48,500 bases of DNA from Prorocentrum cordatum (taxonomy: Eukaryota > Sar > Dinophyceae > Prorocentrales > Prorocentraceae): NCBI GenBank assembly GCA_963575745.1, contig CAUYUJ010004769.1, forward strand, positions 406,912-455,411, in the 5' to 3' direction. The position numbers were made by a program, and so were the translations under genes. Positions 9,715 to 24,310 of the stretch are shown piece by piece. The notes below the pieces were generated by a model. The model did not search any database, was not told where the DNA came from, and was given only the letters and a program-made list of their open reading frames with translations. The stretch's first letter is position 1. Each line of letters opens with the position of its first letter.

Positions 9715-10670
9715 CAGTATAACATGACATATCATAACATAGCAATACCATGACAAACACAGCGTAATACGACAACACGAAGCTCATCATGGCAGACCAT
9801 TGCAGAACATAACGCGCCATAACACACCATAACATAACATAACTGAGCATAACCTAACACTCATTGACAGAACATGCCATATCATGGCACAGCGTTCAGA
9901 ACAGGCCATAGCACACCAACAGATCATGGCGACGAACACGACAGAACACAACATGTCACAGTCTACTATAACATAACAAAACACGATCATGCCAGAAACT
10001 GGCGGAACATCCGATGGCAGTATCATTACAAAACAGACCATGCCATAGCATCACAGAACATGCCCTGTTAAATCATGACGTAATTGCACAGCATGGTAGA
10101 CATAAGACGACAGACCATACCATATCATGACATACCATGCCAGAGCACTGCATATCATGAGACAACATGACACAACATAACATAACAAACATGCCTGACC
10201 ATAACATAGCAAACCAGGCCACACTACAGCTTCATAACACATCACAAACATATAATGGCAGAACAGACCATGACATAACACGCCATAACACAACAGGACC
10301 GAACACAACATAACACACCTTGACATAACATATGTTATCACCGTGCAGCGCTCAGAACATGCCATAACACTCCAACATAGCATAGCGTCGAACACGACAT
10401 AACACAACACGTCACAATATAATACACCATGACATAACGCGATCATGACATAGCATGAGCAGTATCATTGCAAACTGGACCATGACAGAGCATCACATGA
10501 CATACCAGAACATTTAATCCACAACATAGTAGACATACTACAAATAACATAAAAATCATGACATATCATGGAACAACACTGTTTACCATGAACGAACAGA
10601 GCACAACATAACGTCACATAACTAACTAGAGCAGAACGTCACATAACAGAGAACCACCTACCATCAGAGA
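9715..10670 (+). repeat. CATAACA-type AT-richer satellite
   Basis: About 950 bp built from ACATAACA, ACATGACA and CATACCA-like short units, very different in composition from its surroundings. A larger unit repeats once: 9888-10075 corresponds to 10353-10520 (CAGCG(T/C)TCAGAACA, GAACACGACA, GCAGTATCATT). No gene seen. Confidence 0.8.
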
Positions 10671-11216
10671 ACAAACCCCGGTGCGGGCGGCCTCCTCGCC
10701 TGCGTCCCTCAGTCTAAGGATGGGAGGGGGGAAGAAGGAGGGGAAGGAGGCATGGGGCAGGAGGAGGAGGACAGGGGCCCAAGGTTTCGGCGGGGATCGC
10801 TCGAAGCAAATAATCCCACCAGCCCTTTGGGCGTGAGTGGTTTAGCGAGCTTTCTCTGTTCTCAACCCCCCAACCCCCTTCTTCCCCTTCGGGGAGGGGT
10901 TTACCCCTCCCCCTACCCCCTCCCCCTGGGTCTGGAGAGGGCGGGCCGCGGGTCGTTGGAGGGGTCTTTTTCGACTCCTGGGAGGGCTAAAAAACGACAC
11001 CCCTCACGAGGATTCTGCCCCCGACGGGGGGATCCTGAAAAACCCTCTCCTCTTCTGCGAAGCCAAAATCATTGATTTTACTACGGTTTCGGCCCCATTT
11101 TTGGCCTTCTGAGGGGGCAGCGCTCCTCTTCCTTGTTATCAAAATCATTGGTTTTACGAAGGTGTTGGGTTCATTTTGTCCTTCTCAGGGGGTAGCGCTC
11201 ATTTGCGTTTCTGCGG
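10671..11216 (+). other. Single-copy GC-rich stretch with a two-copy 79-bp repeat
   Basis: The first 380 bp show no recognisable feature. At 11058-11205 a unit repeats twice: CAAAATCATTGATTTTAC then CCTTCTGAGGGGGCAGCGCT, and CAAAATCATTGGTTTTACG then CCTTCTCAGGGGGTAGCGCT. The AGGGG(C/T)AGCGCTCAT end also recurs inside the duplicated block at 11885 and 13490. Confidence 0.5.
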
Positions 11217-14568
<3,352 letters not shown>

Positions 14569-15490
14569 GGTGGTGTGCGTCGTTGGGGCCCCTCGCCCTG
14601 GTGTGAGTCGTTCGGGCCCTTCCTTGTGTGAGTCGTTCGGGCCCCTCGCCGAACGACTCACACATCGAGGAGGGGCCCGAACGACTCTGACCAGGAGGGG
14701 GGACCCGAACTACTCACACCAGGAGGAGAGCACCGAACGAATCCACTGCACCGTGGTAGCGGCCACACCCACGGCTAAAACTGCCTGATATCCCAGTGTG
14801 GCAAAGTAGCGATACCACCCATTACTGATGCAGCGGTGTATCACAAGGTACTCCCAGTACTGGACGAGACACTATACACCATCTCAGCACACTGCCGGAC
14901 ATCCGAAGGAACCCCGCAATCACCAATAATAAAAGGCAATAGCGGCGAGTACACTAACCAGCACCATCACCTGAGCAGAATAACAAGCACCAGTACAGAA
15001 TACAGAAACCAGTACCAGCGAACCCACGAACAGAAACCCAATTGAGGCAACATCCCGTCTCCCCACTCGCTCTCCCCAGAGTCATAGTGGTAAGAAGTGC
15101 ACTCGACAGTCGTGCAATACAGAACATACACCATCGGAGCCCAATGTCGTACGTGTTCCTCGAACGAAGTCATACGGGCGTCCTAGAACGCGTGGTTCTC
15201 TTCCCTAGGCGTCTCGCCGAACGACTCCGAGAACGAGGAGGGGCCCGCGCGCTTCATGCCAGGAAGGGAAGCTCGAAGGACTCTCAGAAAGAGGAGGGCG
15301 CCGAACAAATCCACTGAACCCAATGAACGCCCACACCCATTCATGCAACTGCCTGAGCTCCACAGAAGCACCACTCATGGCAGATTGCGCATCGTATCCA
15401 AACGTCATCTCACCAATGACCCATCACTGAGTACAGAAACCCGCACTCCCACCAGAACAGGGTAACCAGCACCATCCCGGAGTACACTAC
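14569..15490 (+). other. Decayed repeat region, no gene seen
   Basis: Scattered CCCGAACGACTCACAC relics (14600-14740, 15190-15310). The CGAACGAATCCACTGCACCG segment at 14733 recurs as CGAACAAATCCACTGAACCC at 15303, each followed by CCACACCCA and ACTGCCTGA, indicating an old duplication of about 570 bp. Confidence 0.45.
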
Positions 15491-15726
15491 TCAACACCAA
15501 CGGCCAACGAAGTCTACGCGCCAACGGGCGTCCTGGTCGGTGAACGGGTTCATGCTGCACACATGGAAATACAAACTCGTGCCTACCTGAACGACGAATT
15601 TCCTCATGCAATTAAGGTCACCGCTGCCATCCTGCATCTGCTTCTTCGTAATGAGAGCGAATCTGACCGCGACAGCCTGCTTCGTGAACACTATTGCTCT
15701 GACGGCGTTCAGGTTCATGTGCAGAA
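15491..15726 (-). CDS. Possible coding exon(s), unidentified
   Basis: A minus-strand frame reads LHMNLNAVRAIVFTKQAVAV, then RFALITKKQMQDGSGDLNCM and RKFVVQ, followed by VGTSLYFHVCSMNPFTDQDA to a stop near 15491. It has balanced amino-acid use and mixed codons, unlike the neighbouring repeats. A CTAG acceptor-like site stands at 15728-15727. A consensus donor, CAG then GTAGGC, lies at 15587, but the frame also stays open through it. No family recognised. It sits between decayed CGAACGACTCACACC repeats, so an ancient transposon fragment is an alternative. Confidence 0.28.
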
Positions 15727-15888
15727 CTAGCTCTGGCGGCAAGCACTCCGCCATGTATGCTGGGCGACAGCAGTACGGCGACGATCGGACCTTGCCACAA
15801 AAAGGAGGCATGATCACCGACTCCTCGCCCTCCTCGCTCCAAGGAACCCCTTATGCTAGCCTAAGCATCAGGGCGTACCAGCACCTCT

Positions 15889-16012
15889 CCATGCCGACAG
15901 CAAGGAAACCTGGAGAAAGAGGCTTCTACTCATGGGCGGAACTAAGCTCACAGCCGAACCGCAATTCTGTAAGCCAAATGGCAATAGCGACGACAACGCT
16001 GGGGCACTCCTG
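15889..16012 (+). repeat. Duplicated segment W, copy 1
   Basis: CCATGCCGACAGCAAGGAAA, GGCGGAACTAAGCTCACAGC and GGCAATAGCGACGACAACGC recur in order at 18062-18170 with gaps and substitutions. Old long-distance duplication. Confidence 0.5.
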
Positions 16013-17065
16013 GGCGCTCCTTAGCCTTCGGCGTCTTGGCCCGAACCACTCACGTGAAAACCTGCGTGACCGCGCGACAAGAACTCCGAGAAGAAAAAGG
16101 AGGAAGCAGACGAAGAGCGGAACGACCGATTTCAATTCTACCAGAGGTCACGACTCATTGCATGACGATCCCAAACGTCTCACACACACGGAAAGGCCCG
16201 ACCGACTCCCACTAGCCCCAGTAGCCCGAACTGGTCACGCCGCGAAAAATCTGGTCGACTCACACACACGGACGAACCCGAACGACTCTCACCAGGACGA
16301 CGGGCCTGGACGACGGACACCACGACGAGCCTGAACGACTCACACGCAAGGAACAGGCCCGAACGACTCACAGCAGGACGAAAAGCCCGAACGACTCACA
16401 CAACGAACAGCCCAAATGTGTCGCCGACCACAACACGCGCCAACCACTCACAAACAATGAGAAGGCCGAAGAACTCACACCGAGGCGCGGCGCCCGAACC
16501 TGCAACACCCCGAGAATCTCGAGAGACTCTTACACAGGGAAGGGCCCCAACGACGAACGCCGGGACGAACGGCCCCAGGGACGCACAAAACATTCGTGAA
16601 GCAGAACACGCGAACGAACGGGCCGAACGACTCCTAGAACACGTCCCAGCAAAACAAGAAACCCGAACGAGGGATCGTAGGCCGCCCATGAAGCCAAACG
16701 TAGAAAATCGTCGAGATACTCCTCGACAGGAACGAACGCGGCAGCAGCGAAAGACGGCAGCCCCGAGCGAGCGGCAGGGTCGTCGACGTCGTCGTTGTCG
16801 TCGACGTCGTCGCCGGGGAGTACTGGCTCGAACACCAAACTTGGAGAAGATCGCAAACGATTCCACAGGACACCACACAAGCAACGCAACATGACATGTC
16901 TGAAACGTGGCACTCGATAATCGCCGACATATTGAAATGTCCATTATAAGCCGTGCTACACGTAGACACCCTGTGAGAACCCTGGAAGGTACCTGGAACT
17001 GCACCGAAGACAACCTTGTATAATACTATATCCTGACAATCGGGGAAACCTGCCACACGAGAGAA
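16013..17065 (+). repeat. Degenerate CCCGAACGACTCACAC repeat tract
   Basis: From about 16.18 to 16.66 kb, units of some 24-30 bp with the core CCCGAACGACTCACAC recur with many substitutions, outliers of the repeats at 11.4-13.5 kb. A (GTC)n-like stretch at 16.78-16.82 kb follows. The last 200 bp include minus-strand open stretches with splice-like AG/GT signals but no recognisable product. Confidence 0.5.
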
Positions 17066-17257
17066 CTACACCCCAGGCCCTTGGACACCCGGAAGCACGA
17101 TACGCCTCGATCCACTACATGGACTGTGACGGGATACGCCGACAGTCATGTTGAGAGCCTCGAGCTCTTCCATACCTGCAAGACCTCTCAGCACACTGTA
17201 CTCCTGCGCGATTACGAAGAGCGTTCTACCTAAATATACTATGTCCCGTCTTTCCAT
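17066..17257 (-). CDS. Possible coding fragment, unidentified
   Basis: The minus-strand read MERRDIVYLGRTLFVIAQEY, then SVLRGLAGMEELEALNMTVG, has protein-like composition. Splice-like signals occur inside it: TATATTTAG before GTAGAACGC, and CTTGCAG followed by GTATGG. Candidate exon phases upstream and downstream could not be made consistent, and no family is recognised. It lies on the same strand as the open stretch at 15491-15726, and the two might be parts of one eroded or intron-rich gene. Confidence 0.18.
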   Translation of the reverse strand: MERRDIVYLGRTLFVIAQEYSVLRGLAGMEELEALNMTVGVSRHSPCSGSRRIVLPGVQGPGV

Positions 17258-18061
17258 AAGGCAAAGCGAACCACTTCAGCCCACGCGTTGCGTAACGCTC
17301 CACGCGTCACCTGCGCGCGAGCGCGGCAGACGACACTTGGAACGTCGACTCCCAGACCTCCACATGTGCCTACTCAACATCCGCAGGAAAACTGGCGCAC
17401 CACTCTTACTCTCTTGGGAAGAGGCAGAGGACAACGTTGAACTTCTGCGCATGTCTTTCTGTGCATTCTTGAGGTGTGTCGGACCGCCTTTGATTTATGC
17501 GTGCTTCTGTATTGAATACATGCGTGTATAGGTGTGGAGGGGAATCCATGGTCTGATGTCGCAATGACGATGGGTCGTGCCGAGAAAATCTCGAGTGGCG
17601 CGTCTCTGAGACATCTCGCGCTGACCGCCGTGCCTGCATGTCACCGAGCGCTAACCGCCACGACGACCTGCTGACGCGAACGCGGGGCAAATGAAGAAGA
17701 ACATGACTCACATCAGATGCAAAAATGGAGATCTCGTAGCGGTGCTGGGCTACGTGCGGCATTTGCGCACACAAGCCACCTCGTGCCAAAAAAACACAGT
17801 AGGCGCGTGCGTTCGGGCCGCAAACCAAGTCACCATTGACGTGGTGGTCGTGGTCGTCGTCGTCGGCGCCGTCGTTGTCCTTTCGTCATCGTCGTCATCG
17901 TCATCGCCATCACATTCGAAGCCATGGGAAAGAAAATGCCGCGCGCCGACCGCACTGTGGAAGCTCAACATGAAGCGAGAGTGCTAGCAACCAATATTCT
18001 GCGCGCTCGCTTCCAGGAGCACCCGTGGCAAGCAAAAGTACAACAAAACACAGGCGCTTCT
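17258..18061. other. Mixed-composition stretch, no recognised gene
   Basis: Open frames on both strands (17148-17531 plus; 17406-17828 minus) have ordinary composition but no family resemblance. A short (GTC)n/(GTCATC)n tract lies at 17.84-17.91 kb. Confidence 0.3.
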
Positions 18062-18170
18062 CCATGCCAACCGCAAAGATGATGCTAGTAGGCGAAAACT
18101 ATTACGGGTAGGCGGAGCGAAGCTCACAGCCACACTCCAATACTAGAAGCCAGAGCGGCAGCGACAACAA
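18062..18170 (+). repeat. Duplicated segment W, copy 2
   Basis: CCATGCCAACCGCAAAGATG, GGCGGAGCGAAGCTCACAGC and GGCAGCGACAACAACGCTGG correspond to copy 1. It lies just before the third (TAC)n block. Confidence 0.5.
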
Positions 18171-18194
18171 CGCTGGTCGGGAAAGATCGCTGAC

Positions 18195-18605
18195 TTCGAC
18201 GACGGCCGCCCTCTGTCTTGCCTCCCACCTCCTTCCCTCCCGCCTCCTCTTGCACCAGGGGAAAAGACACATGCTTGCACCAGAGAGCTGTCGGCATGCT
18301 TCGCTGGGGGCCCTCGTCGGCGATGGCACTACCACTACTGCGTCTACATTTACTACAGCGACTACTACGACTACTACGACGACTCCTACTATTACTACTC
18401 CAACTACTACTTCTACTGCTACTACGAAGTCTACTACAACTACTGCTGCTACTACTCATCGTACTACTGCTGCTCTGCCTCCTACTCCTACTACTACTAC
18501 TACTACTATTGCGAGCACTACTCCTTCTACCACGACACCTACATCTACTGCCACTGAAACTTGTCGTGTCGCTACTACTGCTACTACTACTACTACCACT
18601 ACACG
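18195..18605 (+). repeat. Third (TAC)n block with an inverted flank
   Basis: At 18325-18605 a diverged ACT/TAC tract resembles those at 12.1 and 13.7 kb. Its left flank CCGCCCTCTGTCTTGCCTCC is the reverse complement of GGAGGCAAGACAGAAGGCGG, which lies to the right of the tract in the duplicated block, so this flank is inverted relative to that block. Confidence 0.6.
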
Positions 18606-19181
18606 GAAGCGAGAGGAAGGAGGAACAGGGGAGCGATGCGGAGCCCAGCGGACACACGCCTGACACACACCACTGTCGGCATGTTTCACAAGAGGTGCTG
18701 CTGTGAGATGGGCTGGTGGGGGTACGCGAAGCGTAAAGAATTAGATCCTCGACCTGGATCTGAGGAGCGGCCCGAAGAGCAGAGCACCTCTGGAACGCAA
18801 AGCGGAGGCATGCCCGTCCCGACCGTCTTCCCCTCATCCCTGCCCCTGTCTGATGCAGGGCCCTGTCCGGACAATGCAAGTCTCGCGGCTGGGCGTGGGC
18901 ATCATCGATGGAGAGGGCCGCACCGCAGGCTGAGTAATTGAGACGGGCGTGAGAGTGGTGTCGTTGCAGGGGCGAGCCAGCGTCAGAACGACTGAACCGA
19001 CTGTTTTAGTGAGCGAGCGAACGACTGAACAAGCGAGAACTTGAGGGCGAGCGGATGTTAGAGACAGAGAGGGAGAGAGAGCGAGAGTTGGAAAAGTGAG
19101 AGAAGGAGAGAGATGGGCAAACAGAGAGAGAGAGAGAGAGACAGAGACAGAGAGAGAGAGAGATAATTATAGAGTGTCAGG

Positions 19182-19221
<40 letters not shown>

Positions 19222-19424
19222 TGGAGAAAACATATTCATCTGCATACAGATGTTTGGCGGAATAACGATTATATAAACGAAGGAGTGGTATGAGGAGGGC
19301 GATGGTGATCAGGACACTCCCTCGCACACTGAGCGCTGGCACACGCGAAGCGTATGCGTGCATGTCGGGTGGCAGCCCCTCGGTCCAAGTGTAACCATAC
19401 ATCCCGACGCCTGGATGGCAGCAC
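18606..19424 (+). repeat. Single-copy stretch with (GA)n tract
   Basis: 18606-19050 has nothing recognisable. 19065-19220 is an imperfect (GA)n microsatellite interrupted by ATAATTATAGAGTGTCAGG. The remainder to 19424 shows no feature. Confidence 0.7.
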
Positions 19425-20075
19425 GTGCGCGAATGCACGAACACGCGGGCGCACGTGACCAGGACGGACCGTCGCGCTTGCTGCATGACGGCCAGTCTCC
19501 GCCCCTGCGCCCTCGGGAGGAACCTCACGCCGCCAACGTCACGTCTGGACGCGGCTCGGAGAACGGGCCAGGAGGGATCGGGGACCTCCGACTCTGGCAT
19601 GCAGCACATCGCACAAGCAGTGCCACAAGCTGATAGAACACAACGCCTCGTCGCCAGCATGGTAAAGAGAACCTACTGGGAGATCGCGGGTACATCAAGA
19701 GTGACCCCAAGAAGGGTGAGAGATGGCGAGTTGGAGAGGAGGCTCTTCAGACAATCCCTTAAATGGTGTCCTTGCTGTTGGACGCCGCAGCGGCGTTCCT
19801 GAGGCAAACAGCGCCGCTGGGGCTTCAACTCATCATCAAAACTCTTGAGATCGGTCAATTATCTGACATGCGCGGGTCATCCGCGTAGAGACGTTGTAGT
19901 CCCAATCGTCATATCAAACGCAACTGGTCAGAATCCCACGACTGAAATTATAATCAACTGCGCAAGTGAGCGTTCTCTTATTGGGCGGTTCGACATTGGG
20001 CAGAAGGGGGGGAGGGGAGGGGTCTGGCTGTCTGGACCTCTACTTAGTGCGGCTGTTTGCAGCAGTGCGTCCTAG
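19425..20075 (+). pseudogene. Open plus-strand frame with a single TGA, unidentified
   Basis: One frame is open for 217 codons apart from a TGA at about 19800. Before it comes MVKRTYWEIAGTSRVTPRRV and a Cys/Trp cluster (LKWCPCCWTPQRRS); after it DVVVPIVISNATGQNPTTEI. No family recognised. The Cys cluster resembles a zinc knuckle only superficially. It may be a decayed element or chance in a GC-rich stretch. Confidence 0.15.
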
Positions 20076-20212
20076 GAGGGAGACTCCACCTGCTCGAAGC
20101 AGGCGCCCAAACAGCCAAGACCTGCTCCAGGAGGGGCGGGGGAGGGGGGGGGCGAGGGCCCGCGCCGATCGGCACAGCAATGGATAAGCAAACGACCAAC
20201 AAACATTAACGT

Positions 20213-20368
20213 TCGGAGGTCGCCGCGCGAACATCTCGAATCGGCGCTCGACCCCCCCTCCCTGGCGCGCAGAGCGTGCCCAGGGCGGCGCTGGAGGCGC
20301 CGCCTGGAGGATCCAGCGCAGATCCAAGAGATGTGCTCGCGAACCTCCGAGCGTGCGGGTCCCGAAAA
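20213..20368. mobile_element. Foldback element family U, copy 2
   Basis: TTCGGAGGTCGCCGCGCGAA at the left and, reading from the right, GCTCGGAGGTTCGCGAGCAC. The core has GGGCGGCGCTGGAGGCGCCG and GCGCAGATCCAAGAGATG as in the relatives. Confidence 0.65.
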
Positions 20369-20691
20369 ATATGCAGCACACCACCATCACCTCCATTCAT
20401 CCCCCCTCCTCTACCCTCCCCTTCCTCTCTTTCCTGGGAAGAGGGAGCAGCCCCGAATTCGGCCCGACAAACCGATCGACTCTGCCCACAGGGAGCCGCA
20501 ACTGTACAAACTGAAATGCGCGGGTCGTCCCCCAAAACATGGTTCACACATCTTCCTGAACAGCTTGTCTGTAAGGGTCCTACATCTTCCCCAAGCTGTG
20601 CTTGCACTCAACGGTTCTGACTTCTGACCTGGGGCTGAGCAACCGCCCGCCACTGGTGATATGTATATCCTCCGGTTTCTGATCAGGAACT

Positions 20692-20826
20692 GACCATCGC
20701 TCGGACGTCCATTCCCTGTGTTTTTTTGCTAAGTTTCGTGAGTGTTTTTCTTCGCCAAATGATCAAGGATGCTCGTCGATGGTCCTCGCCGAAGGAAAAA
20801 ACGCACACGTCCGAGCGATACCAAGC
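20692..20826. mobile_element. Foldback element family M, copy 1
   Basis: CCATCGCTCGGACGT at the left, ACGTCCGAGCGATACC at the right. Inside are TTCGCCAAATGATCAAGGAT and GATGGTCCTCGCCGAAGG. About 135 bp. Confidence 0.8.
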
Positions 20827-20870
20827 ATGGGAACGGCGCCAGGACGGCCTGAAGTGGCTCCGAGCCCGTG

Positions 20871-21012
20871 CAACTCCACTCCGCGGGACCTCCCAGGAGC
20901 CCACGAAAAAAGGGTGAGCATGGCGCACTTCGCAGCCCTCCAGGGAACCGCGACGTCCCCACTGGATCCCCGTGTGACTATACTCCGCAGGACCTCCCAG
21001 GAGCCCACGAGA
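20871..21012 (+). repeat. Direct repeat CGCGGGACCTCCCAGGAGCC
   Basis: ACTCCGCGGGACCTCCCAGG...GCCCACGA occurs at 20877-20906 and, with one change, at 20983-21012. The 107-bp spacing suggests a tandem duplication following element M1. Confidence 0.6.
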
Positions 21013-21278
21013 CATGCAGAGGACAGGACAGACGAAATATGAGGCAGCAGAAAGGAGGACGGGGAGGAGAGAAAAGGAGACGCGACCTCAGGGAGAAGGA
21101 AGAGACGGAAGAGGAGAGGGGAGGCAGGAACAGGAAGTAGGAAACAAGAGGAGGAAAAATGAAGCCGAGGAGGAGAAGACTCGACCACAATGCTCTATCC
21201 AAACGAGAACCCAACTGAGGAGGGTTGGGAATTAGCCTGGCGAAGGACCCAACCATATGCAGTTGTGAATGCCGCAAT

Positions 21279-23331
21279 TGTGCTGGGTGGTGGTGGACGC
21301 ATGCGGGCGGTGCCACTGGGACCTTCGGTGGAGCTCCCTATGGGGCCACGAAGCGCTGTACTGGGTGGGTGAGACGCGGTCAGCAAGGGCTGTGCTGCGT
21401 GGTGGCGGACGCATGCGAGCGGTGCCACTGGGACCTTCGGTGGAGCTCCCTATGGGGCCACGAAACGCTGTACTGGGTGGGTGAAACGCAGGCAGGGAGC
21501 AAGGGCTGCGCAGGGTGGTGGCGGACGCATGCGGGCGGTGCCGCTGGGACCTTTGGTGGAGCTCCCTATAGGGCTACGAAGCGCTGTTCTGGGTGGGTGA
21601 AGCGCAGGGAACAAGGGCTGTGCTGGGTGGTGGCGGACGCAAGCGGGCAGTGCCACTGGGACCTTTGGTGGAGCCCCCTATGGGGCCACGAAACGTGCGA
21701 GGGGTGTGCCAGAATGGGGTGTGGAACCGCATGCCAGCGCAGCCACTGGGGCCTTCGGTGGAGCTCCCTATGGAGCCACGAAACGTGTGAGGGGTGTGCC
21801 GAAATGGGGGGTGGAACCGCATGCGAGCGCAGCCATTGCGGCGTTCGGTGGAGCTCCCTATGGGGCCACGAGACGTGTGAAGGGCGTGCCGAAAAAGGGG
21901 GTGGAACCGCATGCGAGCGCAACCACTGGGGCCTTCGGTGGAGCTCGCTATTATGGGCCACGAACCGTGTGAGGGGTGTGCCGAAATACGGGGGGGGAAC
22001 CACATGCGAGCGCAGCCACTGGGGCGTTCGGTGGAGCTCCCCATGGAGCCACCCACGGAGCGTGTGAGGGGTGTGCCAAAAGGGGGGGTGGAACCGCATG
22101 CGCAGCCACTGGAGCTTCGGTGGATAGAACCACATGCGGCGCAGCCACTGGGGCGTTCGGTGGAGCTCCCTATGGGCCACCCAAGCGTGTGAGGGGTGTG
22201 CCAAAAGGGGGGGTGGAACCGCATGCGAGCGCAGCCACTGGAGCTTCGGTGGATCTCCCTATGGGGCCACGAAACGTGTGAGGGGTGTGCCACGCAAACT
22301 GGGGTGCTCCCTATGGGGCCACGAAGGGGTGTGCCCGTGGCATTGGGGTGGACCGCCACATGCGGGGGTGGCGCAGCCACTGGGGCCTTCGGTGGAGCTC
22401 CCTATGGGGCCACGAAACGTGTGAGGGGTGTGCCAAATGGGGGTGGAACCGCATGCGGGCGCAGCCACTGGGGCCTTCGGTGGAGCTCCCTATGGGGCCA
22501 CGAAACGTGTGAGGGGTGTGCCAGAATGGGGGGTGGAACCGCATGCGGGCGCAGCCACTGGGCCTTCGGTGGAGCTCCCTATGGGGCCACGAAACGTGTG
22601 AGGGGTGTGCCAGAATGGGGGGTGGAACCGCATGCGGGCGCAGCCACTGGGGCCTTCGGTGGAGCTCCCTATGGGGCCACGAAACGTGTGAGGGGTGTGC
22701 CAGAATGGGGGGTGGAACCGCATGCGGGCGCAGCCACTGGGGCCTTCGGTGGAGCTCCCTATGGGGCCACGAAACGTGTGAGGGGTGTGCCAGAATGGGG
22801 GGTGGAACCGCATGCGGGCGCAGCCACTGGGGCCTTCGGTGGAGCTCCCTATGGGGCCACGAAACGTGTGAGGGGTGTGCCAGAATGGGGGGTGGAACCG
22901 CATGCGGGCGCAGCCACTGGGGCCTTCGGTGGAGCTCCCTATGGGGCCACGAAACGTGTGAGGGGTGTGCCAGAATGGGGGGTGGAACCGCATGCGGGCG
23001 CAGCCACTGGGGCCTTCGGTGGAGCTCCCTATGGGGCCACGAAACGTGTGAGGGGTGTGCCAGAATGGGGGGTGGAACCGCATGCGGGCGCAGCCACTGG
23101 GGCCTTCGGTGGAGCTCCCTATGGGGCCACGAAACGTGTGAGGGGTGTGCCAGAATGGGGGGTGGAACCGCATGCGGGCGCAGCCACTGGGGCCTTCGGT
23201 GGAGCTCCCTATGGGGCCACGAAACGTGTGAGGGGTGTGCCAGAATGGGGGGTGGAACCGCATGCGGGCGCAGCCACTGGGGCCTTCGGTGGAGCTCCCT
23301 ATGGGGCCACGAAACGTGTGAGGGGTGTGCC
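21279..23331 (+). repeat. Minisatellite, 112-bp units passing into 90-bp units
   Basis: Four units of about 112 bp (starting near 21279, 21390, 21507 and 21619) share GGTGGAGCTCCCTATGGGGC with about eighteen 90-bp units to the right. Units at 22591, 22681, 22771, 22861, 22951, 23041, 23131 and 23221 are identical base for base; those to the left are increasingly different. Because 90 is a multiple of three, several frames on both strands stay open (up to 452 codons); this is not evidence of coding. Confidence 0.95.
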
Positions 23332-23977
23332 AGAATGGGTGTGGGAGGGGGAGGAGGGGGGAGGAAGGGAAGGAGGAGGAAGGAGGAGGAGGAAGGAACG
23401 CGGGGCGACGTCTCTTCAAAACGAGGACCCAACACCACAGGATGGTTGGGAAAAACAACTCAGCTCAGGATGAAAAGACGGCCCCGGGAAGAGGCCCAGA
23501 CTTCCGAGGACACAGTCTTGGAGGGCGTGCTGCTGCTGCTGCCTCAAGCAAGTTTACTTGCATGGCATTCTCCGCCCCCACACCCCACACCCCACCCCTC
23601 CCTCCGTCGCCGAAAGGGCGTGCAAGTGAGTCCCGACTTGCGTGAAGTCCAGACGTTCTTTAGGGCGTCGCCCCCTTCCCCCCCCCCGTGGAAGCGGCCC
23701 GAGGGTGTTGCGGGCGAACCTTACAAGTTCTTCGAGCCGCGTCCAGTCGTGGCCACGAGAGGGGCCCTTGATATGTTCAGTGGAAAATATGCTCCAGAAG
23801 TATCCCTGGACAAACCCCAGGACAAGCTACACAACCCCTCCATAATGCATACCGTCAGCGCCCCAACACGGTAATGACATGCGCACGTGCTGGCAAGACA
23901 CCGCGGCGCGGACAACCCCTTGGACAACCCCGCAAGGATCCTGACACCCCCCCTTGGACAAGCCTCCCCAGGGTTGT
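23332..23977 (+). other. Flank of the minisatellite, no gene recognised
   Basis: A GGA-rich microsatellite at 23341-23400, then GC-rich single-copy DNA. A frame continuing from the minisatellite to 23874 ends APEVSLDKPQDKLHNPSIMH; nothing recognisable. GAGCCGCGTCCAGTCGTGGC at 23735 resembles short sequences at about 30.86 and 35.75 kb. Confidence 0.35.
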
Positions 23978-24140
23978 AGAAGGGGCCCTGAGACACACAA
24001 ATGAATAGACACAAATAACAGGATTCCCCATACTTTCACATATTTTCTGGGTTTTTATCTTCCCCCCACTTCGCATATTTCCCCGCATTTTCCCTGGGAT
24101 CGACGATTAACTGTGTCTGTGTGCTTTCTTCCCCTCCTGA
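23978..24140 (+). mobile_element. Dispersed repeat family E, copy 2
   Basis: Contains AGAAGGGGCCCTGAGACACA, AATAACAGGATTCCCCATA, CATATTTTCTGGGTTTTTAT, GGGATCGACGATTAACTG and a CCCCTCCTGA end, in family order. Confidence 0.7.
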
Positions 24141-24310
24141 AGTGTTTCCATTCGATCTAGTAGCCCTTCTGCTGGCCAGCACCATGGTGGGCAGCCTCAG
24201 CCCTGGCCCCCCAAGCCGGCTCCGGCCCTCCTCGACATGCCAGCAGCCCTGCCAGAGCAGAAGCACACCGGCCCCCGTGGCGCAAGCAGACGAGACATCG
24301 GGGGGGGGGG

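Noticed and set aside
22196-23874. Long open frames (425 and 452 codons forward, 375 and 322 reverse) across the minisatellite
   Set aside because: The unit is exactly 90 bp, so no stop can arise in several frames; openness on both strands is a repeat artefact, and the non-repeat tail has no recognisable domain.
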